NCBI GenBank assembly: GCA_002284615.2
Contig: MU069609.1
Location: forward strand, 137,096 to 201,095
Length of the DNA stretch: 64,000 nt
Origin: Dunaliella salina
Taxonomy: Eukaryota > Chlorophyta > Chlorophyceae > Chlamydomonadales > Dunaliellaceae
Direction: 5' to 3'
Of this stretch, positions 10,946-22,699 are shown one piece after another. Under the pieces are notes generated by a model that worked only from the letters and a program-made list of their open reading frames with translations, was not told where the DNA came from and did no database searches. Positions within the stretch are counted from its first letter, which is position 1, and every line of letters begins with the position of its first letter. A program made the position numbers and the translations under genes.

Positions 10946-12223
10946 TGCTTCCAATGTACTGGCAGACTTCTTCATCTGAGATGACCCAGTCCCTGAAGGT
11001 CTCCCCCTGTAACCCCCAGGCAACTAAGTTCCCTGGTATGCCATCCAGAACGGCAGCAGAAGATGGAGTGCTCATCGCTAGCATCAAGAACTAAAGTCTG
11101 TTCCTTCATGTGCGACTGGCCTGTGATCTCGAAAAGAAAAAGGTGGATGGGATTATCGCACTGGTCCATGAATTGGTGGACATGGATATCAGATGCAGCT
11201 TGTTCAAGAAACAGATAGGTGAGAATACCAGGTTCCATTAGCAGAAATGCATGGGAAATGCCTGCTCAGACTCGTCCGGATCGACGTGACCTCTCGGCAG
11301 GTAAACACAGAACGTAAACCCTTTCACCACATGCACTCGCCACTCAGGAACACCAATTGACAGCAGGAACACCAATTGACAGCGAGTGGAAACAAATGGA
11401 GAAATTTATAAGCTCAGAAGTAAGAGAAATACATATTGCAGTACTTCACCTAGAAAACAAAACAGTGAATACGTCAAAAGTGGCAGATGGAAATAAGAGA
11501 ATTGAGCAGCCTCCCCTTATAGATAATCATGCCCTGATCCTCCTTGTGAATCTCCAAATTCATGGGTAGACAAAGGAAGCAGCAGGCTCGCCATCATATT
11601 GAGGCAGCTAGCATGACACTTGCAGGCCACTAAGTCTCCGCTCAGCTGCCCTTGTAGGCGGATAAAGCGATGTAACCTTCCCTTACCTAGCATGACACAT
11701 TGAGCAGATATCGAAGCAAACCAGACACAGCAGTCATCATGTGATCAGAATGTGAAACAGCAGCTCTTCAGCATCCACAGTCTTCAACTTTTGGTCAAGT
11801 CTATCCCAGTGGGCAGAATCGAAGACTGGCTTCAGCATGATGCAGTGCTCTCCACCAAGCTTGAACAAAGAATGTGCAAGACAGGAGGCGATAAAATTTT
11901 TGTTTGGGGGGCCATGAACTGATACACATGCAAGCACAACATTATGAGAAAGGAAGGAGGGGGACAGCCTGCTTAAATGAAGCAGACCCGGAGGAATTTT
12001 CGTCAAGGAGATTCAGCAAGGGCGTCATGAGCTGCACATTGGGATCCACGAGCCAAGTACACTCTTTGCTGCAGGGTGGGAGCTCAGGAGCTGCACTAAA
12101 CCTAACCACCTTGGTGTGCCATGTGAAAGCTGCCCTCAAAAGGGCTGATTTTAGGCCCAGGCTACTCATGTGCGCGCTTCTATCCTGCTCAGCCTTGAAA
12201 AAAGGCCTTCACTTATACTGGCT
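10946..12223. other. 3' flank of TDP2; unassigned open stretches
   Basis: Minus-strand open stretches near 11000-11240 (LTYLFLEQAASDIHVHQFMD) and 11750-11930 (LGGEHCIMLKPVFDSAHWDR) read like protein. I cannot place them in a family, and no splice set joins them. They may be old element debris or part of an unrecognised gene. Confidence 0.25.
11632..11674. repeat. 43-bp dispersed repeat, copy 1
   Basis: This is identical by eye to 36709-36751, starting AAGTCTCCGCTCAGCTGCCC. In both places it is followed closely by a TACCTA-containing stretch. Its nature is unknown. Confidence 0.85.
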
Positions 12224-13424
12224 TCAGGAAGATTGATCACCCAAGTCGAGTTGCACAAGGAGGCCAAAGTGGTCAGAGAAAAAGCAATGCGGATCTTCAC
12301 TGGCTGATTTGTCAATCACCTGCATGGGCAGGCAACTTTTTTGTTTGTGCTCTTGCCTGGGGTCCGTGAAAAAAATGTTCCCACATTGATCAGCATCTGC
12401 TTCTTTGCTGCTGCTGCCGATTGCACTCATCAAGCAGCCCCGTTAAAATACAGACTGCCGGACACAGCAAAAAGTCAGGCAATGGGCCCAATCTCTTTTG
12501 GGGTCAGAGGTGCTCAACAGCTCCTGAGATGTGACGCAGATCTGTTCTGACCTACCTGAAGCCCCCCTCCGTGACCAGATTTTCTTCTTTTTGAACCACC
12601 CCAACTGAAGCCCCTCCAAACAGTGAAACATTTTTGTCTTTTCGTTCTGGTTTACCTAAGGCCCCACTAAACAATGAAAATTTTTTGTCTTTTTGGTCCC
12701 TTTTAGGGTTGACCCACCTGAAGCCCCCATCGCACAGACACTTCGCTATTGCGTGTCCACATAAGCCGGTCATACCTCGCCTTGTACATCATTCCGTTTT
12801 CGTAGTAGAGGTTCCTGAAGGGTAATGAGCATCAGGAGGAGGGTGGCGCATTCAGAGATGGGGTGCACTGAGCACAATCCCAAGTGTGCCTCACGTATTC
12901 ATGTCTGTTGGGTCTTTTCATCAATGCGCGCTGGCTATATCCAGCATAAACTTGCTTTTTGCATGTCCTACACACAGGGGTGTTGCGCCAGTAGAAAATT
13001 GTTTTTTAGGCTTCTGGCAAGCATACTTACTTGAACTCCACCAAAACACCAGCCTTCTAAGGTTGTTTGCAGTGCAAAGGCTCATCGAAAAGTTTTAAAG
13101 CTGCCGGTGCCCTTTCAGTTTTATTGTTTGCTCAATCTCTATCATCATTTTGGGCATGTCAAGAGGGATTAAGTGTTACAAGCATGGACAAACGGCAAAG
13201 CTGGAGAGCACATCGACAGAGCAACAATGGGTTTGCGCACGTGCGCCTGCATGCACAAGCATCTAAGCACTTCGGACAAAACTCTTAGAACTTTTGTCCA
13301 CACGTGTGTGTATGTGTGTGTGTGTGTGTGTGTGNNNNNNNNNNNNNNNNNNNNNNNNNNNNNNNNNNNNNNNNNNNNNNNNNNNNNNNNNNNNNNNNNN
13401 NNNNNNNNNNNNNNNNNNNNNNNN

Positions 13425-13470
<46 letters not shown>

Positions 13471-16400
13471 ACGCGCGCGCGCTAATGCATATGCATGTGA
13501 ATGAGCACACTTTGCACACAAGTGCCCGCATGTGTATAAGCGCACACATGTGCATCATTCCTGTGACAGATTGTATGAGCATGCTGGCAGCAGGTGAGGT
13601 ACCCACTGCGGACTGCTCTGTGAACAGGCTGGCAGTCGGTCGTTTTGACTGGAGGCCGCCTATTCCTTGTAACCTTGTACCCACTGAGGAGCAAACCAAC
13701 TTGGTGTGCAGGCATGCAACAGAGTGTGACTAGGACTGACACACCTGTTGGCTCACGCCCAAGACTTCACAAGCTTGAGCTTTGCAAGCAAGATTAACAT
13801 GGTACATCATCCCCCTCTCTCCCCTTCAGGCACTCACGCAAACTCACCTCCCCAAATTTGGCATTTTTCACAGCCAAATTTTTTTGGGGCAGGTCTTTTT
13901 CGTTTTCTATTGAGGTTCGAGTCGGCCCGGGCCACAGGAAAATTTGCCTGGAACTTTGCTCCCCCCTTCCCACTCCCAGCTGGCACTGCAGGCCCCTTCC
14001 ACCTTTGTTCCTTTTTCCCCTTTTGTTTCAAAACTGCTCAGTTCTCAGGGCCAGAGGTGCACAGCGCAAGCCCTGGTGTCAATGGGTCCCGTCAGGGGCA
14101 AGCAAGTGGGTAAACTGCCTGTACGACAAAACCCCCTTTAACCAGGTATGCATGAAACACCACATACCAGGCGTGCAGTCTGTCACGCCCTGCTTACGCC
14201 ATGTTCGCTTGTGCTTTGTTGCAAGCACTCAGTATTTGCGAGCTTTCCTCTGCTCAAGAAATGAAAAGGGCTGTATTCATGACCAACACATGCATACTTG
14301 TTGGGATCTGTGACCTTGGCTTGGAAGTGCACTTGCAAGTGTGCCTTACCTGCCTGTGTCCAAGATCTCTTTCATTTTTGAGATTCTGGAGTCCTTCAAC
14401 ACTTATCCTTCAAAGCCTTACAGTCAATTGGTCGCACTGAATGGCCAATGAGACCAGCCTTAGCCAGAGTCTTACATGCTTGGCTAGCAGTCGCATGTCT
14501 TACCTGCTTGGCTAGCAATCACACGTCTTGACAGAAGGCCTGATCCTTGCCAAACTTGTAAACTTTGCAAACTTGAAGGCCTGCAATCCTTGCAGACCTT
14601 GTCATCCTGAAGGCCTGTCATCCTTGTAAATCTTATAGACCTAAAGGCCCGCAATCCTTGTAAGCCTCGTAAACCTTGCCACCCTGAAGGCCTGTAACCC
14701 TTGTAAACCTTGCCAGCTTTGCAAAACTGAAGGCTTGTAATATTTGCAAACTTATAAACCTTGTAAACCTGAAGGTCTGTTACCCTTGCACACATGTAAA
14801 CCAGGGTTGGGTCATTCGCCAATTTCGAATTATTGGCGAATTCGCATTTTTCCGCATTTTTGACGCATTCTAAAAGTGCAATTCGTCCAATTTCAAGCCC
14901 CTCGGCAAAAAAGGGGCAGGAACCCTCCTAAATCCCCCATGCAACCCTCCCCATTTGAGGTCACCCTTCTGCCATTTACACTTATCCTTCCCCATCACAT
15001 GTTAATACAGCCTTGGTGAGGGGGGGAAAGGAAGGCAAGGGGGGTAGGGGGTGGTTGCTACCCCCTTCCCAGCCCCTTGCCTGCAGGCAGCCATGCGTCC
15101 GTATAATGCGTCGAATCTCGAATTTTATCGCATCATTGGCGAATTTATTTTGTCAAACCGGCGAATGACCCAACCCTAATGTAAACCTTGCAAACCTGAA
15201 GGCCTGTAACCATTGTATACCATGTTAACCTTGAAAACCAAAAGGCATAAAATCCTTTCAGATCTCATAAACCTTGCAAACCTGAGGGCCTGTTTATCCG
15301 TGTAAACCTTGTAAACCTTACCTGGTTGTATCCCATGTGTACCGATGACGTTGCGGTTTGCCAGTAGCCTCCCAACCATCCACGAGCCCTAAACGGCTGC
15401 ACATTGGTGCAGTTTCATTCTCTCGCTGCATAACGAAGTAGCAAGACGGCACCATAAAATAGGGAACATGGCCATGTGAAACAGCAGGGGCTCAACATGC
15501 TTTTAATTTACACTAAGGTGTAATTTATTACTTGCAGCCTAGCAGTTGCGCGTCGTGCCTGATGGCTTAAATGTAAACGCATGTTACCCATGAAACAGAA
15601 TGCAACATGCTGAGGCAGACGCTGCTGCATTTGAAACTTTGCATTGCAGGTAGTCAAACGAAAAGGGGCAATGTTCAAACAGATAATTACGCTGATCAGT
15701 GTGTCAGCAATTTTTCCCTACCATATTCATGTCTCCTGCAATAAGGTATGCATTTGCGTATGGGCACAAAACCCTTGCCTTGTCGAGCGCCTCTGCAACC
15801 TGTAAGGAGATGATTCAGAGACAGTGTTCTTGAAGAAAAAGAAGCTTGAAGAAAAAGAAGATCTTACTTTCAACAAAAAATGGGGATTTTACTCTTAATT
15901 TGCAGTGCGTCATTGGCAACTTTATATCAATACATGCATGCCACACGCTTTTAGGCAAAATCACAGCTTTCAATTACACGCAGGGAACAGCCACGTTTGC
16001 CTTGTTAGGGCTCCTTCGCAGGATTTTGCGCTGACCTGTTGAAAGCGCTTCGATTCACCCTCTTTGAATGGAGCCAAATGCCCATTGATGAGCACCAGGT
16101 GGAATTCACGGCCTTTCACAGCCCGGATGGAAATATGAGTTAGGATGCAAGGACCTGGAGACACACAGAATTAGGTAATAGAAAGGAGGTGGCTGGCTTG
16201 TGCAGAGGCTGATTCCTCAGCAATTTCACAAAGAGGTGGTTTGGCATCGATGCGGGGATGCCCAAGCAAGCGGGAATGTGAGGGGAGATGAAATCATTGT
16301 CCATCACAAACAACAGAAGCGCCGTGCCCCTCCTTCCTGCCTACACTTTGCAACAAGCTCAGTGCTGCCAGGCATCGCACCCAACGCCCAAAAAACCAAA

Positions 16401-16753
16401 CCTTGCACATCTTGCCTGCCCAGCTTTATCTCTGGGCCCAAGCATTCCTTGCGGATCAACGTCATGCATCTTCCTTGGTGGCTTTGTGCTGTCAATGGGA
16501 GAAGCTTGAAAGTGTCAGCCAAGCACGAGGGCGGCTCCTGTAGCTCCTGTGAAAGGAGCCAAAGAGCACAGTCGCAAAGTTACAGGCATGCTTTGCTTCT
16601 GCTAAGCTGCCCCCTTGTACAGAAACAGCCACGTGACCAGTTTCTTTCCTTTTTTTGCAAAGAAATGAGGAAAGCAAGCAGCATTCAGGGCAAAAAGCCT
16701 ATCCTTGCAGCTTCGCCAAAAAAATCCTGATTGAAATTAATCATGTGATTGAG

Positions 16754-16818
<65 letters not shown>

Positions 16819-18567
16819 ACATACACACACACACACACACCTCCGCAAGCTCGGCTGTGACAGACCAAAGTTACCACCACTTCTTTTTGCGCACACTGCA
16901 AATAAGCTGGAAAACTTTTGAACTTAGTACCAGGCTTTGTTTCCACTTCCGGTTGAAATTTGTACTTGAGTTTTGTCGTTTTGATTACAAGCACCTTTTT
17001 TGCTACAGCTAAGCATCCCATTTTGGCAGGTACAGCTTTGTAACCCTATCCTATCCACAAAAAGCTGGTCACCTGGAGACAAATGATGTTTGGAGGGTGT
17101 AGCAGGCCTCTGATAGTAGAGGAGATGCCCGCACGCTGGTTTTCGCACTGGGCTTTGACATTGCCGCCAGGAGTGCGGCAGCTAGGCTGTTGATTTGTGG
17201 AGGAGGAAAGTATTCAGGAAGGCATAAGAGATTGATAAATTGAAAGTTGTCGCAAACCTGGGTGCTTGGAATTAGAAATTTAATATGACATGAGAGAGGG
17301 CGAGAGCTTCAGTGGAAATTTAGTCAATCAGCTGTTACAGAGGTGCTGCGATACTTTCATATATGGGTGCATGTGGTTGTGGTGGTGGTGTTGGTTTGGT
17401 GAAAAGCCACTAACAAGTTTTCGATATACAAAGGGGAATCACAATTTGCTTGAATTTGAGAGTGCTAAACTGGAATGAATCAGGCAAGCCCAACGAGTGA
17501 TGCTTTGAAAAAGCATCAAGCAAAAAAGGCGGGACTGTGCACAGGCCTGCGTTTTGCATTCTGATCGTGTCCTTTGCTTGCACGTATGAATACTGCATGC
17601 ATGGCTGAACCCGTAATGAGCCCACTCCTGCATTCATGCGTTAGCCCTCTCTCTATGCTCTGTTCCTGCAGCGTTCCACACCTAAAACTTTTACTGGACA
17701 CTGGTTTTTGGCCCTACAAGATGTTGCTAAGTGGGTACTGTAGGGTGCCGTGTATGGGCAGGAATTGAATTTGGAGAAACCTCACAAGAATGCTTCTTGT
17801 CCGATTTGCCACTCAGCAGACCATCCCTCTGCCCTCAAGGTCTCAATCTCAGGTTAAAGCTCCCCACTCCTCCATTTGAAACTAAGGTGTGGCTGTGGCT
17901 GTGGCCAGGTGTGTGCTGCAGATAGGTTAGCGACAGGTGATCGACAGACTAACTGCTCTCTACGCAGGCTACTTTTCCTCCTCATTCAACTTGCATGACC
18001 CAAGGATATGCTTGGGTTGTGAGGCGATGGAGGACGGGCAAAGCCACTTCAGGCAGGCACAAAGAGCCAACCACCTTTCTATGCCAAATTGGGGGCTTTG
18101 CGTGATGCAGGGAGGGGATTGCGCAATTGCGCAAGAAGAGTCCACCCCGAATCATTCATTCTAGAATACATGATGCTTAATTATGCGGATCAGGGGGGCT
18201 TTCATGCCGATTCAGCACTGCCAAAGCACTCAAATTACCACCCTGAGACCCACATCTGTTCATTGCAAAGCATGTCACTCATAGTGGTGTGTTTCAAAGC
18301 GTGCAAGCCAAGGGGACAAGGAAGACCTAAAGGGTTCATTAGTAATTTTGTTCTTTGATGTAACATGCGGAGTTAAACAACATTGGAAGAGGGGGTACAA
18401 AACTCAATGAGACTGCTTGGGCTGCTTTTGAGTATGTGTACATCACATTTGCACTGTTGCATGACCATTGATGCAAGCGCATTTACCTGGCCATCGCTGG
18501 TGTTGAGCGTCAGCACACTCAGCACCTCCTTTTGTTTTGCAGCAGGGAAACCCGTTACCCGCCTCAT
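12224..18567 (-). CDS. TDP2: Tyrosyl-DNA phosphodiesterase 2 (TDP2)-like protein
   Basis: TDP2 enzymes are Mg-dependent phosphodiesterases of the endonuclease/exonuclease/phosphatase fold that remove topoisomerase II peptides from DNA 5' ends. Eight exons join in phase with GT-AG introns: 18487-18567, 17073-17147, 16402-16546, 16036-16154, 15722-15799, 15322-15425, 12718-12814 and 12224-12319. The product is about 264 residues from the chosen Met. Motifs in order: VLTLNTSDG (catalytic Asn); NIICLQ/E, where the catalytic Glu opens exon 3; LVLINGHLAPFK; AYLIAGDMNM (catalytic Asp); GKPQRHRYTWDTT then ARYDRLMW, the TDP2-specific block; and FFSDHFGLLVQLDL (catalytic His). The start is uncertain: the frame stays open upstream of 18567 to an acceptor-like AG near 18595, so an N-terminal exon may exist. 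Introns carry minisatellites, a MITE and microsatellites. Assignment from the TWDT/RYDR/SDH order is firm. Confidence 0.9.
12545..12717. repeat. Intronic minisatellite repeating a TDP2 exon end and donor
   Basis: Three degenerate 50-60 base units near 12549, 12598 and 12651 each carry the complement of GGGGCTTCAG/GT, the last bases of the exon at 12718 plus its splice donor. They fill much of the last intron. Confidence 0.7.
13303..13470. repeat. (GT)n microsatellite with N gap
   Basis: GT repeats flank 90 Ns (13335-13424), so the true length is unknown. It lies in TDP2 intron 6. Confidence 0.95.
14540..15321. repeat. Intronic minisatellite (ACCTTGTAAACC-type)
   Basis: Degenerate units of roughly 20-45 bases are built from CCTTGTAAACCT and GAAGGCCTGTAA. 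They fill the start of TDP2 intron 6 right up to the donor at 15321, and are split by a MITE at 14802-15178. Confidence 0.85.
14802..15178. mobile_element. hAT-like MITE, 377 bp
   Basis: It starts CAGGGTTGGGTCATTCGCC and ends with the inverted partner GGCGAATGACCCAACCCTA. It is flanked on both sides by ATGTAAAC (14794-14801 and 15179-15186), an exact 8-bp target duplication. No coding capacity is seen. Inner GGCGAATT motifs suggest further subterminal repeats. Confidence 0.9.
16756..16840. repeat. (AC)n microsatellite
   Basis: About 42 dinucleotide units with two interruptions, in TDP2 intron 2. Confidence 0.95.
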
Positions 18568-18970
18568 CTTTTTTCCCTGGACGCGAGCTTCCGTCTTCAA
18601 TTGTGGCCTGGTGACACTGTACTATCTGAAATTAAGCATTCAGGGTGGACTTAGTCTGACTTCTTTTACCGGTCAAGCCCCGACTTTTTGAGACAACGGG
18701 CAGATAAAAAAGGTGTTGATTTTTTCCCAATGCAAAGCCCTGCGTGCTTCACTTTTTTGCTCTCGCGATATCGTGCTTTGCCTTCGGCACGTTTGAAAGT
18801 TGTTTAAATACGTGCGCTCAAGGCCTTATCATCTTTGAAGTGTAACCAGTCTTGATCAGTGGAATGAGTTGCACCTGCAGCAATCATGCCAGCATGTGTG
18901 AATCACTTCGCACCAAAAATCATCGAACCATGGAATCCTGCCTTCACAATTCTTAGGGGGGCGAGAACCC

Positions 18971-18971
18971 A

Positions 18972-19052
<81 letters not shown>
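18971..19052. repeat. (AC)n microsatellite
   Basis: About 40 units, upstream of the visible TDP2 exons. Confidence 0.95.
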
Positions 19053-19053
<1 letters not shown>

Positions 19054-19329
19054 ACATTTTTTTAGGTGGTCTCGCCAATTTTGTTTTAAGGTTACATGTG
19101 CCCAAAGACATGGCCTGTTTCCACACGGCCAGAAAGGATTAGTTTTCTTGGGTGTCCGCAGTCATTCTGGACCCCTCAAAAACATCATTCTTGCAGGTTG
19201 ACATCTTGCATGGTACCTTTATTTCTGAGAAAGTGAAGTTATGAGTTTTCTTCGGTGCAAAAGCGTACGACCAAATGCCATGATCAATGTTCAGCCGCTC
19301 TGGCTGGACAGTGCATGTCATCTTCAAGA

Positions 19330-19640
19330 GCCATCCACCTAACTCGTCATCTCCACGCTTACCTATGGCTGTTCAAGACGTACGTCTTCCCAGTAGGCAT
19401 GTACGCTAGTCAGGTGTGGGTAACTCCTTGTCTCCAACAGGGGATCGAGATTGACAACATCATGCAGAAATGGCCACTGCGTTTCCTGAGATCTATCATA
19501 GATCTCAAGCATAGTATGCTTGGATTCAGAACGTTCTGGTTAACCTCCACTCCTTCTTGGAGTGTTTTAAGAGAGTGTGAAGTTGAGGATATCAAGTCCA
19601 ACTGGTTCAGAGACTGTGCACGTTTTTATTAACTCACTTC
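19330..19640 (+). pseudogene. LINE family B fragment (post-RT region)
   Basis: It encodes YLWLFKTYVFPVGMYASQVW, then EIDNIMQKWPLRFLRSIIDL, then SWSVLRECEVEDIKSNWFRD. This is the region after the reverse transcriptase of family B, as at 5500-5740. No other part of the element is present. Confidence 0.7.
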
Positions 19641-19904
19641 TTCCATGCAAAAGTCCTCTCCTATGCTGAGTTTTTTCATCTTTCCCTCAGCTCCAGGAAC
19701 TCTTCTTGTTGGACTGCTCAATTTTTCACTGCCATGAATGGCCTATGTTAGGCGCATGCTTTCCACGGAAGATAAGCTGTGCCGACCCTGTGATTTGAGT
19801 CAACTGATTGTGCATCTCAGGTCTCATCATCTGGCTTGATGGAGACAATTTTCTTCTCATCATCCACGAGAGTTCAACAGCAAAAAGTTCACCTATTATT
19901 ACTG

Positions 19905-20190
19905 GAGTGGAAAGGAAAGGAAAGAAAAGAAAGGCTACGCAGGCAGTGAGAACACTCCCCACATCAATGAAGGAATTCTTTGGATCATTGTGGACAACCC
20001 CCCACATCCTCATCAGCTCTGTCTCTGGCTCTCTCCTAGGCTAGTGGTATATGGTGTAGGCTAGGAGGGCCTTCTGTTAAGGCCTCTGCTAGCTTGCTCG
20101 CTTGCTAGCTTGTTAGTTAGGGGACCTTCCCTTAATGCACGTGGCGTCCGGCTTGCGTAGACTTCTCTTTTCTTTTATCTACTGTCGGCA
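19905..20190. mobile_element. Two LINE family A 3' tails, tail to tail
   Basis: A minus-strand tail (19905-19990, A/G-rich then GGCAGTGAGAACACTCCCC) abuts a plus-strand tail (about 19995-20190, CTTCCCTTAATGCACGTGGC then CTTCTCTTTTCTTTT). Neither retains coding sequence. Confidence 0.6.
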
Positions 20191-20234
20191 TGCAAAAGAA
20201 ATATTGCACTTGTTTAAATCAATTGCTGGGCTTG

Positions 20235-20314
<80 letters not shown>
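20235..20314. repeat. (AC)n microsatellite
   Basis: About 39 units, between two pairs of LINE tails. Confidence 0.95.
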
Positions 20315-20316
<2 letters not shown>

Positions 20317-20324
20317 AAAAGCCA

Positions 20325-20505
20325 ACCCTGGACAGTACCCAGCGTGCATTAAGGGAATACTCAGCAGTCAGCCCTGGGACTAACTGTGAGCCTCACCAGT
20401 AGACTAGGTTACAAGGCTACAATGGGAATTAAGCATTAAGTTTGGCTGCTCAGCTCTTCTGTAACAGAGGCTTGCGTAGACTTTTCTTTTCTTTTTCTTT
20501 TAACA
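20325..20505. mobile_element. Second pair of inverted LINE A tails
   Basis: A minus-oriented tail (AGCGTGCATTAAGGGAATAC, ACTAACTGTGAGCCTCACC) is followed by a plus-oriented tail (GGAATTAAGCATTAAG, GGCTTGCGTAGACTTTTC, then a C/T run). Confidence 0.5.
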
Positions 20506-20624
20506 GTAAACACTATGAAAAAGCTCAAGAAGAGGAAAAACTCAGGTTGTGAACAAACAAAACAGGTGTTCACAGGCACCACTAGTAACTTGGTACTCAG
20601 GACACCACACAATCCTTGATAAAT

Positions 20625-20850
20625 GTTGGTCCATAGCAAAGAAACCAATAGCAGTACAGCACTGAAAGCACCACACTATTCCTTAGCCAGGGAAGCACTG
20701 CACAGTTCCATAGCAAAGTGTTGTTTCCGTAGCAGAATATCCAATAGCAGTGCAGCACTGAAAGCACCACACTATTCCTTAGCAGTACAGCACTGGAAGC
20801 ACTGCACAGCTCCATAGCAAAGTGTTGTTTCCATAGCAGGGTATCCAAAG
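20625..20850. repeat. Tandem repeat, about 90 bp, 2-3 copies
   Basis: Units share CAATAGCAGTACAGCACTGA, AAGCACCACACTATTCCTTA and CCATAGCAAAGTGTTGTTTC. Confidence 0.85.
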
Positions 20851-20879
20851 TAGAGTAAAGATGAGTTCTGAAAATAAAT

Positions 20880-21062
20880 GGGGATCCAGTGGGTTGTCGG
20901 CGTGCGCCTGACCCTCCCATACCCAGCCCGTGCCCCCCGTTCTGTATTGTTGGAATTGTTGTATGGTGTGTTCAGTGTTGTGATTCTTTGTTAATACTTT
21001 AACAGCATGGCAGTGGAGGTTTGTTGCCAGTTTGGTTGCCTTTTCTTTAGTTAAACCAAGTT
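20880..21062 (-). mobile_element. LINE family A6: end of C-terminal domain
   Basis: The minus strand reads KLGLTKEKATKLATNLHCHA, VKVLTKNHNTEHTIQQFQQY and a closing ADNPLDPH, the family A terminus (NPPDPH in other copies). The coding part upstream is replaced by a long (TG)n tract that starts at the same codon region. Confidence 0.7.
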
Positions 21063-21063
21063 T

Positions 21064-21154
<91 letters not shown>

Positions 21155-21155
21155 N

Positions 21156-21224
<69 letters not shown>
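21064..21224. repeat. (AC)n microsatellite
   Basis: About 80 units with one N at 21155. It abuts the LINE A6 reading frame. Confidence 0.95.
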
Positions 21225-21226
<2 letters not shown>

Positions 21227-21631
21227 GTCAGATAATGATGATGCGTGTCTGCTGAGAGCACAAGCAGGAGTGCAACAAATCTCAGGGGAAACCTTATTCC
21301 TATAATCCCCAGTAAAACAAATCACCTAAAAGTCTATGAAGTATTACTCCTCCGGGCGCGAAGAGCAAACTCTTCTACGAGCAATGGCCCAGGATGCTTG
21401 CCACTTCTGAGCAGAAGTGAGAGCAACTTGCTTTAGACATCGACTCATGGACAGTACAACAAACTACTAATAGTACCAGGCTGAGGTTCTTGTTCCCGAA
21501 TGTAATGTAATTGACTGGCTGAAGGCACTGTGCAACCCTTCAGCTTCTTGAATGGGTTGACATCAGCAAAGAATTAAATTGGTGGCAACTGTGAGGGACA
21601 AGATCAATGGGGAAGCAGGGAGGTTGGGATT

Positions 21632-22093
21632 GTGTGTCATAGCCTACTCAGCACCCAACTCGAGCAATGTATTGCTGACCATGGGAACAGTGGCAGAGGC
21701 CAGCGCAGGAAGGGCAGCATCTATACAGTTTCCAATTTGGCGCCATGGAAGAAAAATTTATGTCAGGGGGTGCCTAGGTGGGATAAGACAACCTTCAGAC
21801 TTGACAAAGTGGTGCAATACCTTGCAGAGGTGTTGCCATCACTATCGCCAGCAGTAGTTTACTACATAGTAGTAGCAGCAACAGCAGCAAGGGTAGCGAC
21901 GTCAGCAACAGTGACAGCACCAGCAGCAACAGCAGCTAACTCTGCCTCTGTGCCCTCACCCCCTGCAGCGACGCCAACAGCGGCAGCTGGACCTGCTTCA
22001 ATGCGTGGCAACTCCATCCAGGAGCAACAAGTGCAAGAACGCTCACCAGTGAGGGCCAACGAGAATGGTGGAAGCACAAACTGCACCAAATAG
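21632..22093 (+). other. Unidentified open reading frame
   Basis: A 153-codon frame contains WDKTTFRLDKVVQYLAEVLP (about 21778-21840), then an Ala/Thr/Ser/Pro-rich tail. The first part looks like a small helical domain, but I recognise no family. It sits in mobile-element-rich DNA with no splice partners seen. The region to 22600 shows only broken frames. Confidence 0.3.
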
Positions 22094-22699
22094 AAAGCAT
22101 GTCAGTCAGGTAGTTTTGCCAGTCTGATAGTTTTAGCTGCACTGAAGGTCAAGCCGCAAAACAACCCTCTGTGTGCAAAATGTGGATGGCATCCCTAATC
22201 CACGTTCAGAGCCGGTGTCAATTAAGACTGAGCTAGTTTGTGCCGCACATTGCAATCCTACTTGAAACTGGCACAAATGACTTAGACAGGCTCATGGTGC
22301 ATCTTCATGCCACACATAAACTGGTGTGCAAGTTAGATGTTTCTCAAGGTTATGCTGGCAGATGAGGTTTTGGGCTCGCTGTGATTGCCTTAAGAGTATC
22401 TACAGAATTCACGACGGTATACCGCTTTGCTGTGGAAATTCAATGTGTCTGGATGTATGCCGAAAATAACTTTTTGGTATGGACACTGATGTCATATTAG
22501 AGGCAATGTATGCTAACTTGCAGGGAAGCCAATTCACAATGCTTATGACTCAAGTTCATGAGCAATGCACATTAGCTTGCACATCTTAGGTAAGGAATGG
22601 GTATATTGCTTTTAAAGCCCCAAGTGGACATCTGACCGGAATTGAGCCCCCTTCCAAAATCTAATTAACAAGATTAATGCTTCTCTGACAATGCCCCTG

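Noticed and set aside
13169..13733. Long ORFs on both strands across the GT tract and N gap
   Set aside because: The frames are open only because (GT)n and Ns contain no stops.
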